Under the pieces are notes generated by a model that was not told where the DNA came from, made no database searches, and saw only the letters and a list, made by a program, of their open reading frames with translations. Below are positions 1 to 8,023 of a stretch of 40,083 bases of DNA, piece after piece; within the stretch, counting starts at the first letter, position 1, and every line of letters starts with the position of its first letter. The translations under genes were made by a program, and so were the position numbers. Where the stretch lies: positions 1 to 40,083 of the forward strand of contig JAPLNQ010000177.1 in NCBI GenBank assembly GCA_026401075.1, given 5' to 3'. This stretch comes from Planctomycetia bacterium. GTDB taxonomy: Bacteria > Planctomycetota > Planctomycetia > Pirellulales > UBA1268.

Positions 1-472
1 GCGACACCTTGTGAAACCGGGTCGCCATGGCGTTGGAATACCGCACGAGGTCAACCCAGTCGCCCCCGTCGCGGACCTGCAATGTGCCGCCCCCCATGCC
101 GGCGCTGGTCCGCACCTGATCGATGCCCTCCCAGGGCACGCTTCGCAGGGGGCGTCCGGCGGCCGCTCCAGCGGTGGCGTGGGCCGCAGGAAGTTCGGGA
201 ACCACCGAGAGATGGTCCGGCGTCACGACCAGCCACTCCCGAGCGGGGCGGCCGTCCAACGCCACGTCGGTGTCGACCGAGAGCAGAATCGGCCGGTGGT
301 TGAGCCCGGCCTGATCGAGTGCGTTCCGCACCGCGGCTGGCAGAGGGGGTAACGGCGTTGCCGGCCTGTCGCTTGGCGTCTTGGCCGCAGCGGGCGTATG
401 ATCCGAAAGATGTGCGGCGAGCGTGGGAATCGCGGCGTCCTTCACAATCCTGGAATGACGGAGTTTGTTCAT
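1..472 (-). CDS. N-terminal fragment, possible accessory domain of a planctomycete ABC exporter (partial)
   Basis: Reading the minus strand from an ATG at 472 gives at least 157 codons without a stop, running off the left edge, so the C-terminus is missing. The visible part begins MNKLRHSRIV, then has a proline/alanine-rich linker and a compact domain containing LLSVDTDVALDGRPAREW, VVTPDHLSVVPEL, VPWEGIDQVRTSAGMGGG and LVRYSNAMATRFHKV. That alternation of short beta strands followed by a helix looks like a small PH-like domain. From memory, similar segments precede the membrane domain of large ABC ATP-binding/permease proteins in planctomycetes, but no transporter domain is visible here, so the function is inference. 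The start is uncertain because no clear ribosome-binding site precedes it. The ATG overlaps the divergent start of the DUF1080 gene by two bases. Confidence 0.55.
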   Translation of the reverse strand, partial: MNKLRHSRIVKDAAIPTLAAHLSDHTPAAAKTPSDRPATPLPPLPAAVRNALDQAGLNHRPILLSVDTDVALDGRPAREWLVVTPDHLSVVPELPAAHATAGAAAGRPLRSVPWEGIDQVRTSAGMGGGTLQVRDGGDWVDLVRYSNAMATRFHKVS

Positions 473-1136
473 GGCATACGCATGGTGCTGGGGCTTGGTT
501 CGCTGTCGAAACAGTTGGGCGTCGGTGGGGATGCTCGTGGCCCTGCTGGCCTGCGGGGCAGCCACGGCCATCGCCGAGGAGCCAGGATTCGAGACGCTGT
601 TCGATGGCAAGAGTCTGGCAGGCTGGAAGGTGAATGAGAACCCTGCCAGTTGGAAAGTGGTCGACGGAGAGATCATCTGCCAGGGCCCGCGGAGCCATCT
701 CTTCTACATGGGTCCCGATGCCGCGAAGCCGGCCGAGTTCAAGGATTTTCACTTCAAGGCCGACGTGCTGACGAAGCCCAATGCCAACTCGGGCATCTTC
801 TTCCACACGGCATTCCAGCCGGAGGGCTGGCCTGCAAATGGCTATGAGATGCAGGTCAACAACTCGCAGAAAGATCCGGTCCGGACCGGCAGCATCTACA
901 ACGTCGTCAAGAACTTTATCCCGCCGGCGCCCGACAACCAGTGGTTCACCGAGGAGGTCATGGTGAAGGGCAAGGCCGTCACCGTGCTCGTGAACGGGAA
1001 AACGCTCTTCGAATTCGTCGAACCGGAGGGGGTGACGGGCACCCGAAAGCTGTCAAGCGGCACCTTCGCCCTGCAGGCCCACGACCCGGGCAGCGAGGTC
1101 CACTACAAAAATATCCGCGTGAAGCGGCTGCCTTAA
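471..1136 (+). CDS. Secreted DUF1080 protein (3-keto-disaccharide hydrolase-like, LamG-type fold)
   Basis: This 221-aa protein has an N-terminal signal peptide (hydrophobic stretch VGMLVALLACGAATA, cleavage near AIA-EEP) and one DUF1080 domain filling the rest. Family marks are FETLFDGKSLAGWK after the signal, SWKVVDGEI, a central NSGIFFHTAF, GYEMQVNNS and the closing VHYKNIRVKRLP. DUF1080 proteins are beta-sandwich proteins, greatly expanded in planctomycetes. Some members act on 3-keto-glycosides, so a periplasmic or extracellular role in carbohydrate breakdown is likely, with the exact substrate unknown. The ATG at 471 has a GGAG-like ribosome site about 8 bases upstream. An internal ATG at 531 would still leave a short signal peptide and is a possible alternative. 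The gene is divergent from the fragment to its left. Confidence 0.88.
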   Translation: MAYAWCWGLVRCRNSWASVGMLVALLACGAATAIAEEPGFETLFDGKSLAGWKVNENPASWKVVDGEIICQGPRSHLFYMGPDAAKPAEFKDFHFKADVLTKPNANSGIFFHTAFQPEGWPANGYEMQVNNSQKDPVRTGSIYNVVKNFIPPAPDNQWFTEEVMVKGKAVTVLVNGKTLFEFVEPEGVTGTRKLSSGTFALQAHDPGSEVHYKNIRVKRLP

Positions 1137-1147
1137 AGTTATGCTTC

Positions 1148-1166
1148 GTTTAGTCCGATCGTAAAC
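1148..1166. promoter_or_regulatory. Possible operator dyad upstream of cysK
   Basis: The 71-base gap before cysK holds a perfect GTTTA-N9-TAAAC dyad, and another TTAAAC half-site follows at 1182-1187. The spacing and AT-rich half-sites stand out against GC-rich surroundings. This could be a regulator site controlling cysteine synthesis, but no known consensus is matched. Confidence 0.25.
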
Positions 1167-1207
1167 ATGGTGATGATTCCCTTAAACTCGCCCCAATAGG
1201 TGTATTC

Positions 1208-2170
1208 ATGATCACGCCCACGCTGCCGGCAGGGATTCGCGACGACATCACGCAGTGCATTGGCAGAACGCCGCTCGTTCGGCTGCGTCGGGTCACCGAT
1301 GGTTGCGTGGCGACGGTCGTCGGCAAAATCGAGAACATGAATCCGCTCTGGAGCGTGAAGGACCGCATCGCGGTGGCCATGGTCGATGCCGCCGAACGGG
1401 ACGGGCTGATCGGCCCCGACACCATCATCATCGAGCCCACCAGCGGCAACACGGGGATCGGTCTGGCCTACGTCTGCGCCGCCCGCGGCTACCATTTGCG
1501 GGTCACCATGCCGGAGAGCATGAGCCTCGAACGCCGGCGGATGCTCAAGGCGCTTGGGGCCGAGCTTGTGCTGACGCCCGCCGCCGAAGGCATGCCCGGC
1601 GCAGTCCGCCACGCCGACGAGATCAGCCGCTCGAGCAGCCAGTTTTTCATGCCGCAGCAGTTCAAGAACCCCGCCAACCCAGACGTTCATCGCAGGACGA
1701 CGGCCGCGGAAATCTGGGAAGACACCGAGGGGCAGATCGACATTCTCGTCTGCGGCGTGGGCACTGGCGGCACGATCACCGGCTGTGGCGAGGCGCTGAA
1801 GGCGAAAAAGCCCGACCTCAAGGTCGTGGCTGTCGAGCCGGCCAACAGCCCGGTGATCTCGCAGAAACTCGCCGGCGAGCCGATCAAGCCGGGGCGGCAC
1901 ACGATCCAGGGCATCGGCGCGGGCTTCATTCCTGACATCCTCAACCTCAACATCATCGACGAGGTGGTCAAGGTCGACGACGAGGATGCGATGGAGACGA
2001 CGAGGCAGATGGCGAAGCGGGAGGGCTTGATGTGCGGCATCAGCTGCGGCGCGGCGGCATGGGGCGCCCTGCAGGTGGCGCGGCGGCCCGAGAACGCCGG
2101 CAAACTGATCGTCGTCGTCCTGCCCGATCTCGGCGAGCGATACCTCTCAACCCGGCTCTTTCCGGAGTGA
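1208..2170 (+). CDS. cysK: Cysteine synthase (O-acetylserine sulfhydrylase), PLP-dependent
   Basis: This 320-aa protein has the length and order of motifs of the CysK/CysM fold-type II PLP family. It makes L-cysteine from O-acetylserine and sulfide in the cytoplasm. Visible marks are IGRTPLVRL near residue 18, the PLP lysine K51 in the motif SVKDR, the substrate loop TSGNTG at 78-83, the phosphate-binding GTGGTITG at 185-192, and GISCGAA near the C-terminus. The usual NPAGSVKDR is NPLWSVKDR here, a small oddity next to the catalytic lysine. The start ATG is preceded by ATAGGTG at a suitable distance. There is no CBS domain or regulatory extension, which argues against cystathionine beta-synthase. 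CysK versus CysM cannot be fully separated by eye. A 25-bp inverted repeat starts three bases after the stop. Confidence 0.93.
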   Translation: MITPTLPAGIRDDITQCIGRTPLVRLRRVTDGCVATVVGKIENMNPLWSVKDRIAVAMVDAAERDGLIGPDTIIIEPTSGNTGIGLAYVCAARGYHLRVTMPESMSLERRRMLKALGAELVLTPAAEGMPGAVRHADEISRSSSQFFMPQQFKNPANPDVHRRTTAAEIWEDTEGQIDILVCGVGTGGTITGCGEALKAKKPDLKVVAVEPANSPVISQKLAGEPIKPGRHTIQGIGAGFIPDILNLNIIDEVVKVDDEDAMETTRQMAKREGLMCGISCGAAAWGALQVARRPENAGKLIVVVLPDLGERYLSTRLFPE

Positions 2171-2172
2171 AA

Positions 2173-2275
2173 GAAAATAGGGACGGGAGCGATTTTTTTG
2201 AAGCAACCGCGCCCCTCCTCGGACCAGAGACGTATCACCTCGGCCGACCGAAAAATCGCTCCCGTCCCTATTTTC
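2173..2275. repeat. Inverted repeat with perfect 25-bp arms (REP/MITE-like) between convergent genes
   Basis: The arm at 2173-2197 is the exact reverse complement of 2251-2275, and 53 bases lie between. The core of the arm reads GGGACGGGAGCGATTTTT. The element starts 2 bases after the cysK stop, and its right arm contains the last codons and the TAG stop (2268-2270) of the esterase on the opposite strand. It could act as a bidirectional terminator because each strand has a T-rich end to its arm. The long perfect arms and defined edges also suit a small mobile or REP-type element. No transposase is nearby. Confidence 0.85.
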
Positions 2276-3167
2276 GCTGGCTGAAGAGCCAGTCGAGTAC
2301 GAAGCCATCGCGGTAGGCGGGCGTCCACGAATCGTGGCCCACGCCCGGTAGTTCCGAGTAGATGGGACGGCCGCCGGCAGCCTTCACCGCTGCGATCATG
2401 ATTCGCGACCGATCGACCGGCACGGCAGTATCGGCGTCGCCATGGAAACACCAGATCGGCAGGGCCGCGATGCGGGCGGCAACGCGATCATCGCCGCCGC
2501 CGCAGACCGGCAGGATGGCGGCGAAGCGGTCGGGCATCCGTGCCGCCAGATCCCAGGTGCCAAAGCCACCCATCGAGAGGCCCGTAAGGTAGATGCGGGC
2601 GGGATCGACAGCCTCTCGAACCAGAGTTTCCTCAAGCGCCTTCGTGGCTGCCGCCAGGTCGACGGTGGACATGGTGGGCTGTGGCGTGCTCTTCTCGTCA
2701 GCCCAGGATACATCCACCCAGCGTTCGTCCATCCGGCACTGCGGTGCGAGCACGAAGCATGGGTGGCGCTTTCGCAGGGCGGGATCGGCCAGCCACGTGG
2801 GCAGATACTTGAGTTGCTTGAGGTTGTCGTTGCCCCGTTCGCCGGCCCCATGCAGGAAGAGCACGAGCGGATACCGGTGGCCATCGCGTCCATCACCGAC
2901 GACAGACGCCGGCCGAAGCAGTCGATAGCGGAATTCAACCGTCTCGCTCCCCTCGGCGATGCTGACGGACCGTTCTTCGTAGAGCGTCGTCTGGTCGGCG
3001 TTGGTTGCGGCGGGGTTTTGGGGGATCGCTGGCACGGCTTGCACAGGTGCTTCCTCGGCGCGGGTGGGGATCGGCATACAGCAGGCAAGCCCTGTCAGGC
3101 AGGTGAAGAATTGGGTGCTGACAAGCGAAACCAGTGCACTGAGACGTGGCATGGGTGGGATGCTCAT
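2268..3167 (-). CDS. Secreted alpha/beta-hydrolase (esterase / phospholipase-carboxylesterase type)
   Basis: This 299-aa protein has an N-terminal export signal (hydrophobic residues 10-30; a Cys pair there leaves a lipoprotein possible) and an alpha/beta-hydrolase domain from about residue 65. It shows LVLFLHGAGERG (oxyanion-hole region, about 101-112), the nucleophile elbow GLSMGG with Ser198, the acid-loop motif HGDAD near 242-246, and GVGHDSW supplying His278, which together form a plausible Ser-Asp-His triad. This pattern is typical of the secreted prolyl-oligopeptidase/polyhydroxybutyrate-depolymerase-like esterases common in planctomycetes. The substrate is not evident. A second in-frame ATG at 3152 is a possible start. 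It begins 7 bases after the stop of the J-domain gene, so the two are probably one transcript. Its stop codon lies inside the inverted repeat. Confidence 0.85.
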   Translation of the reverse strand: MSIPPMPRLSALVSLVSTQFFTCLTGLACCMPIPTRAEEAPVQAVPAIPQNPAATNADQTTLYEERSVSIAEGSETVEFRYRLLRPASVVGDGRDGHRYPLVLFLHGAGERGNDNLKQLKYLPTWLADPALRKRHPCFVLAPQCRMDERWVDVSWADEKSTPQPTMSTVDLAAATKALEETLVREAVDPARIYLTGLSMGGFGTWDLAARMPDRFAAILPVCGGGDDRVAARIAALPIWCFHGDADTAVPVDRSRIMIAAVKAAGGRPIYSELPGVGHDSWTPAYRDGFVLDWLFSQRK

Positions 3168-3174
3168 AAAGACG

Positions 3175-3885
3175 TTAATCTGCCGCGGGGCCGATCGCCA
3201 GTTTCACACGGCGGGGCATGGACATCCGTGAAAAGAGGCCGACGGATCCGGTAGGCAGGCCCAGGAATTCCAGGTGCGGGCACCACGTCGGCACCTCGGC
3301 GGCCAGTTTTCCGACAGCCGTGCCCCGCAGGTCGAGGGATCGCAGGCTGGTCAGGCCCTTGAGTTGCAGGAGTCCCTCGTCGGTGAGCCGGCCGCCGGCG
3401 AGGTCGAGCACGGCCAGGTCCTTCAGCGAGTCTGCCCGAAACCCCAGGAGGATCGCAAACACGTCGTCGGCGGCGGGGCCGCGGAGCCGCACCGAGACCA
3501 GTTTGTCGGCGACGTGGCCAAAGTCTTCACCGAATGATTTGCGGAGCCAATCGGCCTCCTCCATTTCCACCTCACCGCCGCGCTCGATCGTTTCGGTCAC
3601 GACATCCTGCTGCTGGGCGTAGGCCTCGATCTTCGATGCCAGCCATTCGAGTTTGCCCGCCTTAAACTGCACGAAGTCATTCGCCTCCTCGAAGGCCTTC
3701 TGGAGCAGCACGAACTGCGCCGGATCGCCGCCGCGGTCGGGGTGCATGGCCATCGCCTTGGCGAGATACGCCTGCTTGACGTCCTCCGCGGTGACCGGAG
3801 GCAAGAGGCCCAGAATGGTCAGGCACTTTGGGTGGTGTGGGGATGCTGGCGAAGGATCGCGAGATGATGGGGACTGTGAAGTCAT
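3175..3885 (-). CDS. J-domain protein with C-terminal leucine-rich repeats
   Basis: Starting at the ATG at 3885, this is a 236-aa protein. Residues 20-72 form a J-domain: LTILGL, an amphipathic helix AEDVKQAYLAKAMAMHPDRGG with the essential HPD triad at 48-50, and a third helix LLQKAFEEANDF. J-domains stimulate the ATPase of Hsp70/DnaK. There is no Gly/Phe or zinc-finger region, so it is not classical DnaJ. The C-terminal part (about 154-212) has leucine-rich repeats: LKDLAVLDLAGGRLTDEGL, then LTSLRSLDLRGTAV, then HLEFLGL. It probably recruits DnaK to a partner bound by the LRR. An upstream GTG at 3933 is possible, but the ATG fits the J-domain boundary better. It is directly followed by the esterase gene. 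Confidence 0.82.
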   Translation of the reverse strand: MTSQSPSSRDPSPASPHHPKCLTILGLLPPVTAEDVKQAYLAKAMAMHPDRGGDPAQFVLLQKAFEEANDFVQFKAGKLEWLASKIEAYAQQQDVVTETIERGGEVEMEEADWLRKSFGEDFGHVADKLVSVRLRGPAADDVFAILLGFRADSLKDLAVLDLAGGRLTDEGLLQLKGLTSLRSLDLRGTAVGKLAAEVPTWCPHLEFLGLPTGSVGLFSRMSMPRRVKLAIGPAAD

Positions 3886-4023
3886 ACGCCGCTGCCGCCA
3901 AAGGCCTTGGAAACCCTCGCAGGGTAAGGGCACGGCAATCCTCGTGCAACGCTCGCCTTGATCCGGTTCGCGAGGATGCCTATTTTCCGTGGATTGTCAG
4001 CAGATGCCAAGGAGGGCGGTACG

Positions 4024-6138
4024 ATGAGACGAATCTGGCAGCAACTCGGCGAGCGAATCACGGTGGGGCTGGGCCAACGGCCAGGCCCGGTCCGCGAGAT
4101 TGGTGGCGCGATGCTTGTGATCGCGGTCTGCCTGCTCTGGCGAGGTCTCTCTGGATCGCCGCAGGCCGACGCCAAGCCGCCACTGGGTGCCGCGACCGCG
4201 ACGGGTAAAAATGCCGCGCCGAAAAATGCCGTGGCAAGTTCCCCCGCCGATCAGATCATGGCGATGGTCAATGGGTCTGAGATCACGCAGCCCCAACTGG
4301 CTGCCGAGTGCCTGAGCCGCCACGGCAACGCCGTCCTGGAGGCGACGGTGAATCGCGAGATCATCCAGCAGGCCTGCGGCCAGCAGGGCATCGTCATCAC
4401 GCCACAGGATGTCGATGCCGAGATCGACGCCATGGCGAAGCGGTTCAGCGTGCCCCGAGACAAGTGGATCAGTCTCATCGAACAAGAACGCGGCATCTCG
4501 CCACGGCAATATTCCGAAGACATTGTCTGGCCGATGCTCGCCCTGCGGCGGCTGGCCCATGCCGGTATCGAGCCGACGCCTGAAGAGTTGAAGCAGGCAT
4601 TCGAGAGCCAGTACGGCGAGGCGATCAAGGCCCGGATCATCGTTGCCCGCTCCCAGAAAGAGGCGGAGAAACTGCGGGTGCAGGCGCTCACCGCCCCTGA
4701 CGATTTCGGCGGGCTGGCACGGCAGCATTCCGTCGACGTGGGCAGCGCGAGCGCCAACGGCTGGGTGCAGCCCATCCGCCGGCACTCCGGCGACGAGGGG
4801 TTCGAGCGGGCGGTGTTTTCGTTGCGGCCTGGCGACATCTCGACGGTCGTGCAGGTGGCCGACCAGTTCATCATCGTCAAGTGTGAGGATCGACTGCCAC
4901 CGGCCGACACGACGCTTGAGGACGTGCGGCCTCGCCTGCTCGAGGAACTTCGCGAGCGAAAGAGCCGATCGGCCTCGGGCGAGATATTCCGCGGCCTTCA
5001 GGATGCCTCGACGGTGGAAAACGTGATGAACGACACGGCCAAGTCGGCCGCCAGCCCCGGGGTGGCAGCCCGCGTCAACGGCAAGCCGATCGAGATCAAG
5101 ACCGTGCAGGCGATCTGCATCGAACGGCATGGTCGCGACGTGCTGGAGATCCTGATCACCCGTCGACTGATCGAGCAGGCCCTCGCCCGTGAGAAGCGGA
5201 CTGTGACCCAGGCCGACATCGATGCTGAGATTGCCAGGGCTGCTGAATCGATGGGCTTTCGCAAGCCGGATGGCTCGGCCGACGTGGCAGCCTGGTTCGA
5301 TCGCGTGACCCGTGACGAGAAGGTTCCCCTGCGGCACTACGTCGAAGACATTGTGCAGCCGACGGTAGCGCTCAAGCAACTCGTGGGCAAGGTGCCGGTG
5401 ACGCAGGATGATCTCGACAAGGCATTCGAGGCGACCTTCGGCCCCCGTGCCAAGTGCCGCATCGTCGTTTTGGACAGCCAACGCAGGGCCCAGGAGGTCT
5501 GGCAGCGTGCGCGGCAGGATGCGAAGCCTGAGCGAATCGGTGATCTCGCCGAGGAGTATTCGGTCGAGCCCACCAGCAGCACCCTCCGCGGCGAGGTGCC
5601 GCCGATCCAAAAGTATGGCGGCCAGCCCGCACTCGAACGGCAGGTGTTCGCGCTCAAGCCCGGTGAACTGTCTGGCATCGTCCAGATCGCCGACCGGTTC
5701 ATGGTGATCCTGTGCGAGGGCTATACCGAAGCCCCGCCGGTGAAGTTTGCCGAGGTGCGAGACGAACTCTACGACGACATCCACGAGAAGAAGCAACGGA
5801 TCGAGATGTCGCGGCATTTCTCGCACCTCCGCGAGGTCGCCACGATCGATAATTTCCTGGCCGGCACGAGCCAGTCACCCACGCAGCCCGCCAGCGGTGG
5901 GCCCGGCCAGCAGCCCGCCGCCAGGATGGCACAGCAGCCCGCCGCCAGGATGGCACAGCAGGGCGGCGACATGCCTGCGACGAACATCCAGTTGCCGCAG
6001 AGCCTCGAAGCGGATGTGAACCAGCCCCGCGCCGGCAGCCGCAAGGCAATACCGTCAGGGCCCGGTCAGCCTGCGTCATCCGGCGTGCGGCCGGCATCGC
6101 TCGACGCGCCTGTCCCGCTCGACGCGCCTGTTCGGTAG
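4024..6138 (+). CDS. Membrane-anchored protein with two tandem SurA/PpiC-like peptidyl-prolyl isomerase modules
   Basis: This 704-aa protein starts at ATG 4024 behind AAGGAGG at 4009-4015, one of the best ribosome sites in the window. A single membrane helix lies at about residues 27-45. Two homologous modules follow, about 78-330 and 347-612. Each has a SurA-like start (VNGSEIT / VNGKPIE, then RHGxxVLExxxxRxxI), a helical part ending in QYSEDIVWP / HYVEDIVQP, and a parvulin-type segment with the hallmark RPGDIS / KPGELS and a final beta strand. Such proteins are periplasmic chaperone/foldases for exported proteins. Whether the parvulin active sites are intact cannot be judged. The C-terminal about 90 residues are low-complexity with short tandem repeats. 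It converges with the sigma factor gene with only 11 bases between the stops. Confidence 0.88.
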   Translation: MRRIWQQLGERITVGLGQRPGPVREIGGAMLVIAVCLLWRGLSGSPQADAKPPLGAATATGKNAAPKNAVASSPADQIMAMVNGSEITQPQLAAECLSRHGNAVLEATVNREIIQQACGQQGIVITPQDVDAEIDAMAKRFSVPRDKWISLIEQERGISPRQYSEDIVWPMLALRRLAHAGIEPTPEELKQAFESQYGEAIKARIIVARSQKEAEKLRVQALTAPDDFGGLARQHSVDVGSASANGWVQPIRRHSGDEGFERAVFSLRPGDISTVVQVADQFIIVKCEDRLPPADTTLEDVRPRLLEELRERKSRSASGEIFRGLQDASTVENVMNDTAKSAASPGVAARVNGKPIEIKTVQAICIERHGRDVLEILITRRLIEQALAREKRTVTQADIDAEIARAAESMGFRKPDGSADVAAWFDRVTRDEKVPLRHYVEDIVQPTVALKQLVGKVPVTQDDLDKAFEATFGPRAKCRIVVLDSQRRAQEVWQRARQDAKPERIGDLAEEYSVEPTSSTLRGEVPPIQKYGGQPALERQVFALKPGELSGIVQIADRFMVILCEGYTEAPPVKFAEVRDELYDDIHEKKQRIEMSRHFSHLREVATIDNFLAGTSQSPTQPASGGPGQQPAARMAQQPAARMAQQGGDMPATNIQLPQSLEADVNQPRAGSRKAIPSGPGQPASSGVRPASLDAPVPLDAPVR
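5908..5955 (+). repeat. 24-bp tandem repeat (two perfect copies) inside the isomerase gene
   Basis: Two identical 24-base units encode QQPAARMA twice, followed by a third CAGCAG. The array lies in the disordered C-terminal tail and stays in frame, so slippage here would only change tail length. A second short duplication (LDAPVP / LDAPVR) closes the protein. Confidence 0.9.
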
Positions 6139-6149
6139 GCCACGAGTCC

Positions 6150-7622
6150 CTACTCCAACTCCGGCAGGACCGCATTGTCGGCGGCCGCTACGCGGAGCTT
6201 CTCCATCGCCTTGGCCTCGATCTGCCGGACCCGCTCCTTCGTGACCCCCAGCGCCGAGCCGACCTCCTTGAGAGTCTGCGGCTCACGGTCATGGTCGAGC
6301 CCGTACCGACGAATGATGATCGTCTGCTCGCGCGAGTCGAGCCGGTCAAGAAACTTGCCTACCTGTTTCAGCCGATCGGTCTCCGCCAGCCGCTGCTGGT
6401 ATTCGTCGGTTCGTCGGTCGGTCGCCGACTGCAGGAGCTCCATGTCGGCTGCCCGGAAGCGGTCGCGGCGGCGATGCTCGTCAGGGATCGTGCGGGCGTA
6501 GTTCTTGATGATCGCCCACGATCCATAGGTGCTGAACTTATTGCCGCGGGCGTAGTCAAACTTCTCCACGGCCCGGATCAGTGACATGTTGCCGTCGCTG
6601 ACCAGATCAAAGAAGCTGTCGCCGGCAGCGACCCGTCGCTTCGCGATCGAAACCACGAGTCGCAGGTTGGCCCTCACGATCCCGTTCTTGATCTCGACGA
6701 TCTCCCCGTAAAGCCGGTCGATCTGGTCCATCAGCCGGGCGCTGGGGCGGTCGACGTCGAGTTCCGCACGCAACGTCGTCGCCTTGTGCTTCAGGTAATT
6801 GAACTTCCTGAACAGCCACACCTCCTGCTCGCGTGTCAGCAGCGGCACCTCGTAGAGGCTTGCCAGATACGCGGGCAGGCCAGATGGCCGCCGCACCCGC
6901 TTCGCCGCATCGTGCAGCCCCGGATAGGGCTCGTTCACCACCTTCTCGGCGCTCTTTCGTGAAAACAGGGCGTTGGGAATGCAGTCCAAAGGCAACTGCA
7001 TGATGTGCTCGGCCCGCTGTGACAGGATCACGCGGTAGATGCTCGCCTTGGAGCGGTGATACCTCTTGGCGATCGACTCGACCGTTTCTCCGCGCTGGTA
7101 GTGCTGGTAAATCCGCTCGCAGTTCTCAGGCCGCAGGCGACCGTCGGCGACCGGAAACATCGTTTCCACGCTGCGGTTGAGGCGGATGGCGATCCGGCGG
7201 TGCACGTCGGCCGGGCAGGCACCGGCCAGAGCGAGTCGGCGGGCCCAGCCGATGATCCGGTCGTGCTCGTCCTGCGACAGTTGGCTGAAACGGCTCCCCC
7301 GCTGGATTCGGAGCGGATTGTCGTGCATGAAACGCTCGACGGCACTGGCGAGAAAACCAACCCGTCGGCGGCCCCCGACGAGGTGCCGTTCAGCGACCAG
7401 GCCATGGTCCCGCCACCGCGAGATGGTCTTGGTCGAAACGTTGAACTGGCTGGCCAGATCCTCGATCGTCAGCACCTCATCTCCGGCTGCCTGCGGGCGG
7501 CCGGTCGAGTCGCCGTTGGTGGAGGCGGCAAGCCCGGTGTGGCCGTGACCAAGGTCGTCGCCTTCGTCAAACAGGTTGAGAAGACTGGTTTCGGGAAGCG
7601 ATGAATCGAAATTCGACCGCAT
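6150..7622 (-). CDS. Sigma-70 family RNA polymerase sigma factor with N-terminal helix-turn-helix domains
   Basis: Starting at ATG 7622 behind GGAGG at 7629-7633, this is a 490-aa sigma factor. The C-terminal half has the RpoD-like core: region 1.2-like LASLYEVPLLTREQE at about 253-267, region 2 from NLRLVVSIAKRR through FFDLVSDGNMSLIRAVEKFD and KFSTYGSWAIIKNYART (about 313-382), and region 4 with LGVTKERVRQIEAKAMEKLR (about 457-477). Region 3 seems almost absent, as only about 45 residues separate regions 2.4 and 4. The N-terminal half instead carries a MerR/excisionase-like HTH (LTIEDLASQFNVSTKTISRW, about 51-71) and a second HTH-like segment (GETVESIAKRYHRSKASIYR, about 178-197). This resembles a planctomycete group of primary-like sigma factors. 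The promoter specificity is unknown. No anti-sigma gene adjoins it. Confidence 0.92.
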   Translation of the reverse strand: MRSNFDSSLPETSLLNLFDEGDDLGHGHTGLAASTNGDSTGRPQAAGDEVLTIEDLASQFNVSTKTISRWRDHGLVAERHLVGGRRRVGFLASAVERFMHDNPLRIQRGSRFSQLSQDEHDRIIGWARRLALAGACPADVHRRIAIRLNRSVETMFPVADGRLRPENCERIYQHYQRGETVESIAKRYHRSKASIYRVILSQRAEHIMQLPLDCIPNALFSRKSAEKVVNEPYPGLHDAAKRVRRPSGLPAYLASLYEVPLLTREQEVWLFRKFNYLKHKATTLRAELDVDRPSARLMDQIDRLYGEIVEIKNGIVRANLRLVVSIAKRRVAAGDSFFDLVSDGNMSLIRAVEKFDYARGNKFSTYGSWAIIKNYARTIPDEHRRRDRFRAADMELLQSATDRRTDEYQQRLAETDRLKQVGKFLDRLDSREQTIIIRRYGLDHDREPQTLKEVGSALGVTKERVRQIEAKAMEKLRVAAADNAVLPELE

Positions 7623-8023
7623 AAGACACCTCCAATTGCCGACAATCCGTGCCGGGGGAAAGGCAAATAAAAGACACAAGCCAGTTGAGATAAGCCAAGG
7701 GCATCCATACCCCGCCGCCACCTCTCGAGGACGTGAGTTATACGGCTGGCGGCCGGAATTGGTTCTGCGGCAGCGCGGATTTCTTGAGCGATTTTTGGCC
7801 AGTCGTCATCGCCGGCCGTCCCGGCCGTCACCTGTCGCTCAGCCACAACCCGTTGGCGGTCAACGCCTTGCGGCGATCCTTCGGCATTTCGGGGGGACCT
7901 AGAATTCTCGTTTTCCGGCCCCGGCGACGGCGGTGAACCAGGGAAACGAGGGGTTTTATCCGCTTGGACACCTGGTATCTCGGCGGCGTGTAGTCCCTTC
8001 GTCGAAGACTTCCCATTGAGATC
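7623..8023. other. Gene-free divergent region upstream of the sigma factor and the 552-aa secreted protein
   Basis: About 400 bases separate the two divergent starts. No convincing coding frame, tRNA or known riboswitch was seen. A TGAGCGA / TCGCTCA inverted repeat (7785-7791 with 7835-7841) encloses a GC-rich segment and could form a structured leader of the sigma factor mRNA. Promoters for both genes should lie here, but no strong -35/-10 pair stood out. Confidence 0.5.

Noticed and set aside
51-806. Long open frame on the minus strand across the DUF1080 gene
   Set aside because: It runs antisense to a well-supported gene and has a shadow-like Arg/Gly/His-rich composition. The real minus-strand gene here uses another frame.
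3997-5826. 609-aa open frame antisense to the isomerase gene
   Set aside because: High-GC shadow frame rich in Arg, His, Leu and Asp without any family motif. The plus-strand gene has a strong ribosome site and clear domains.
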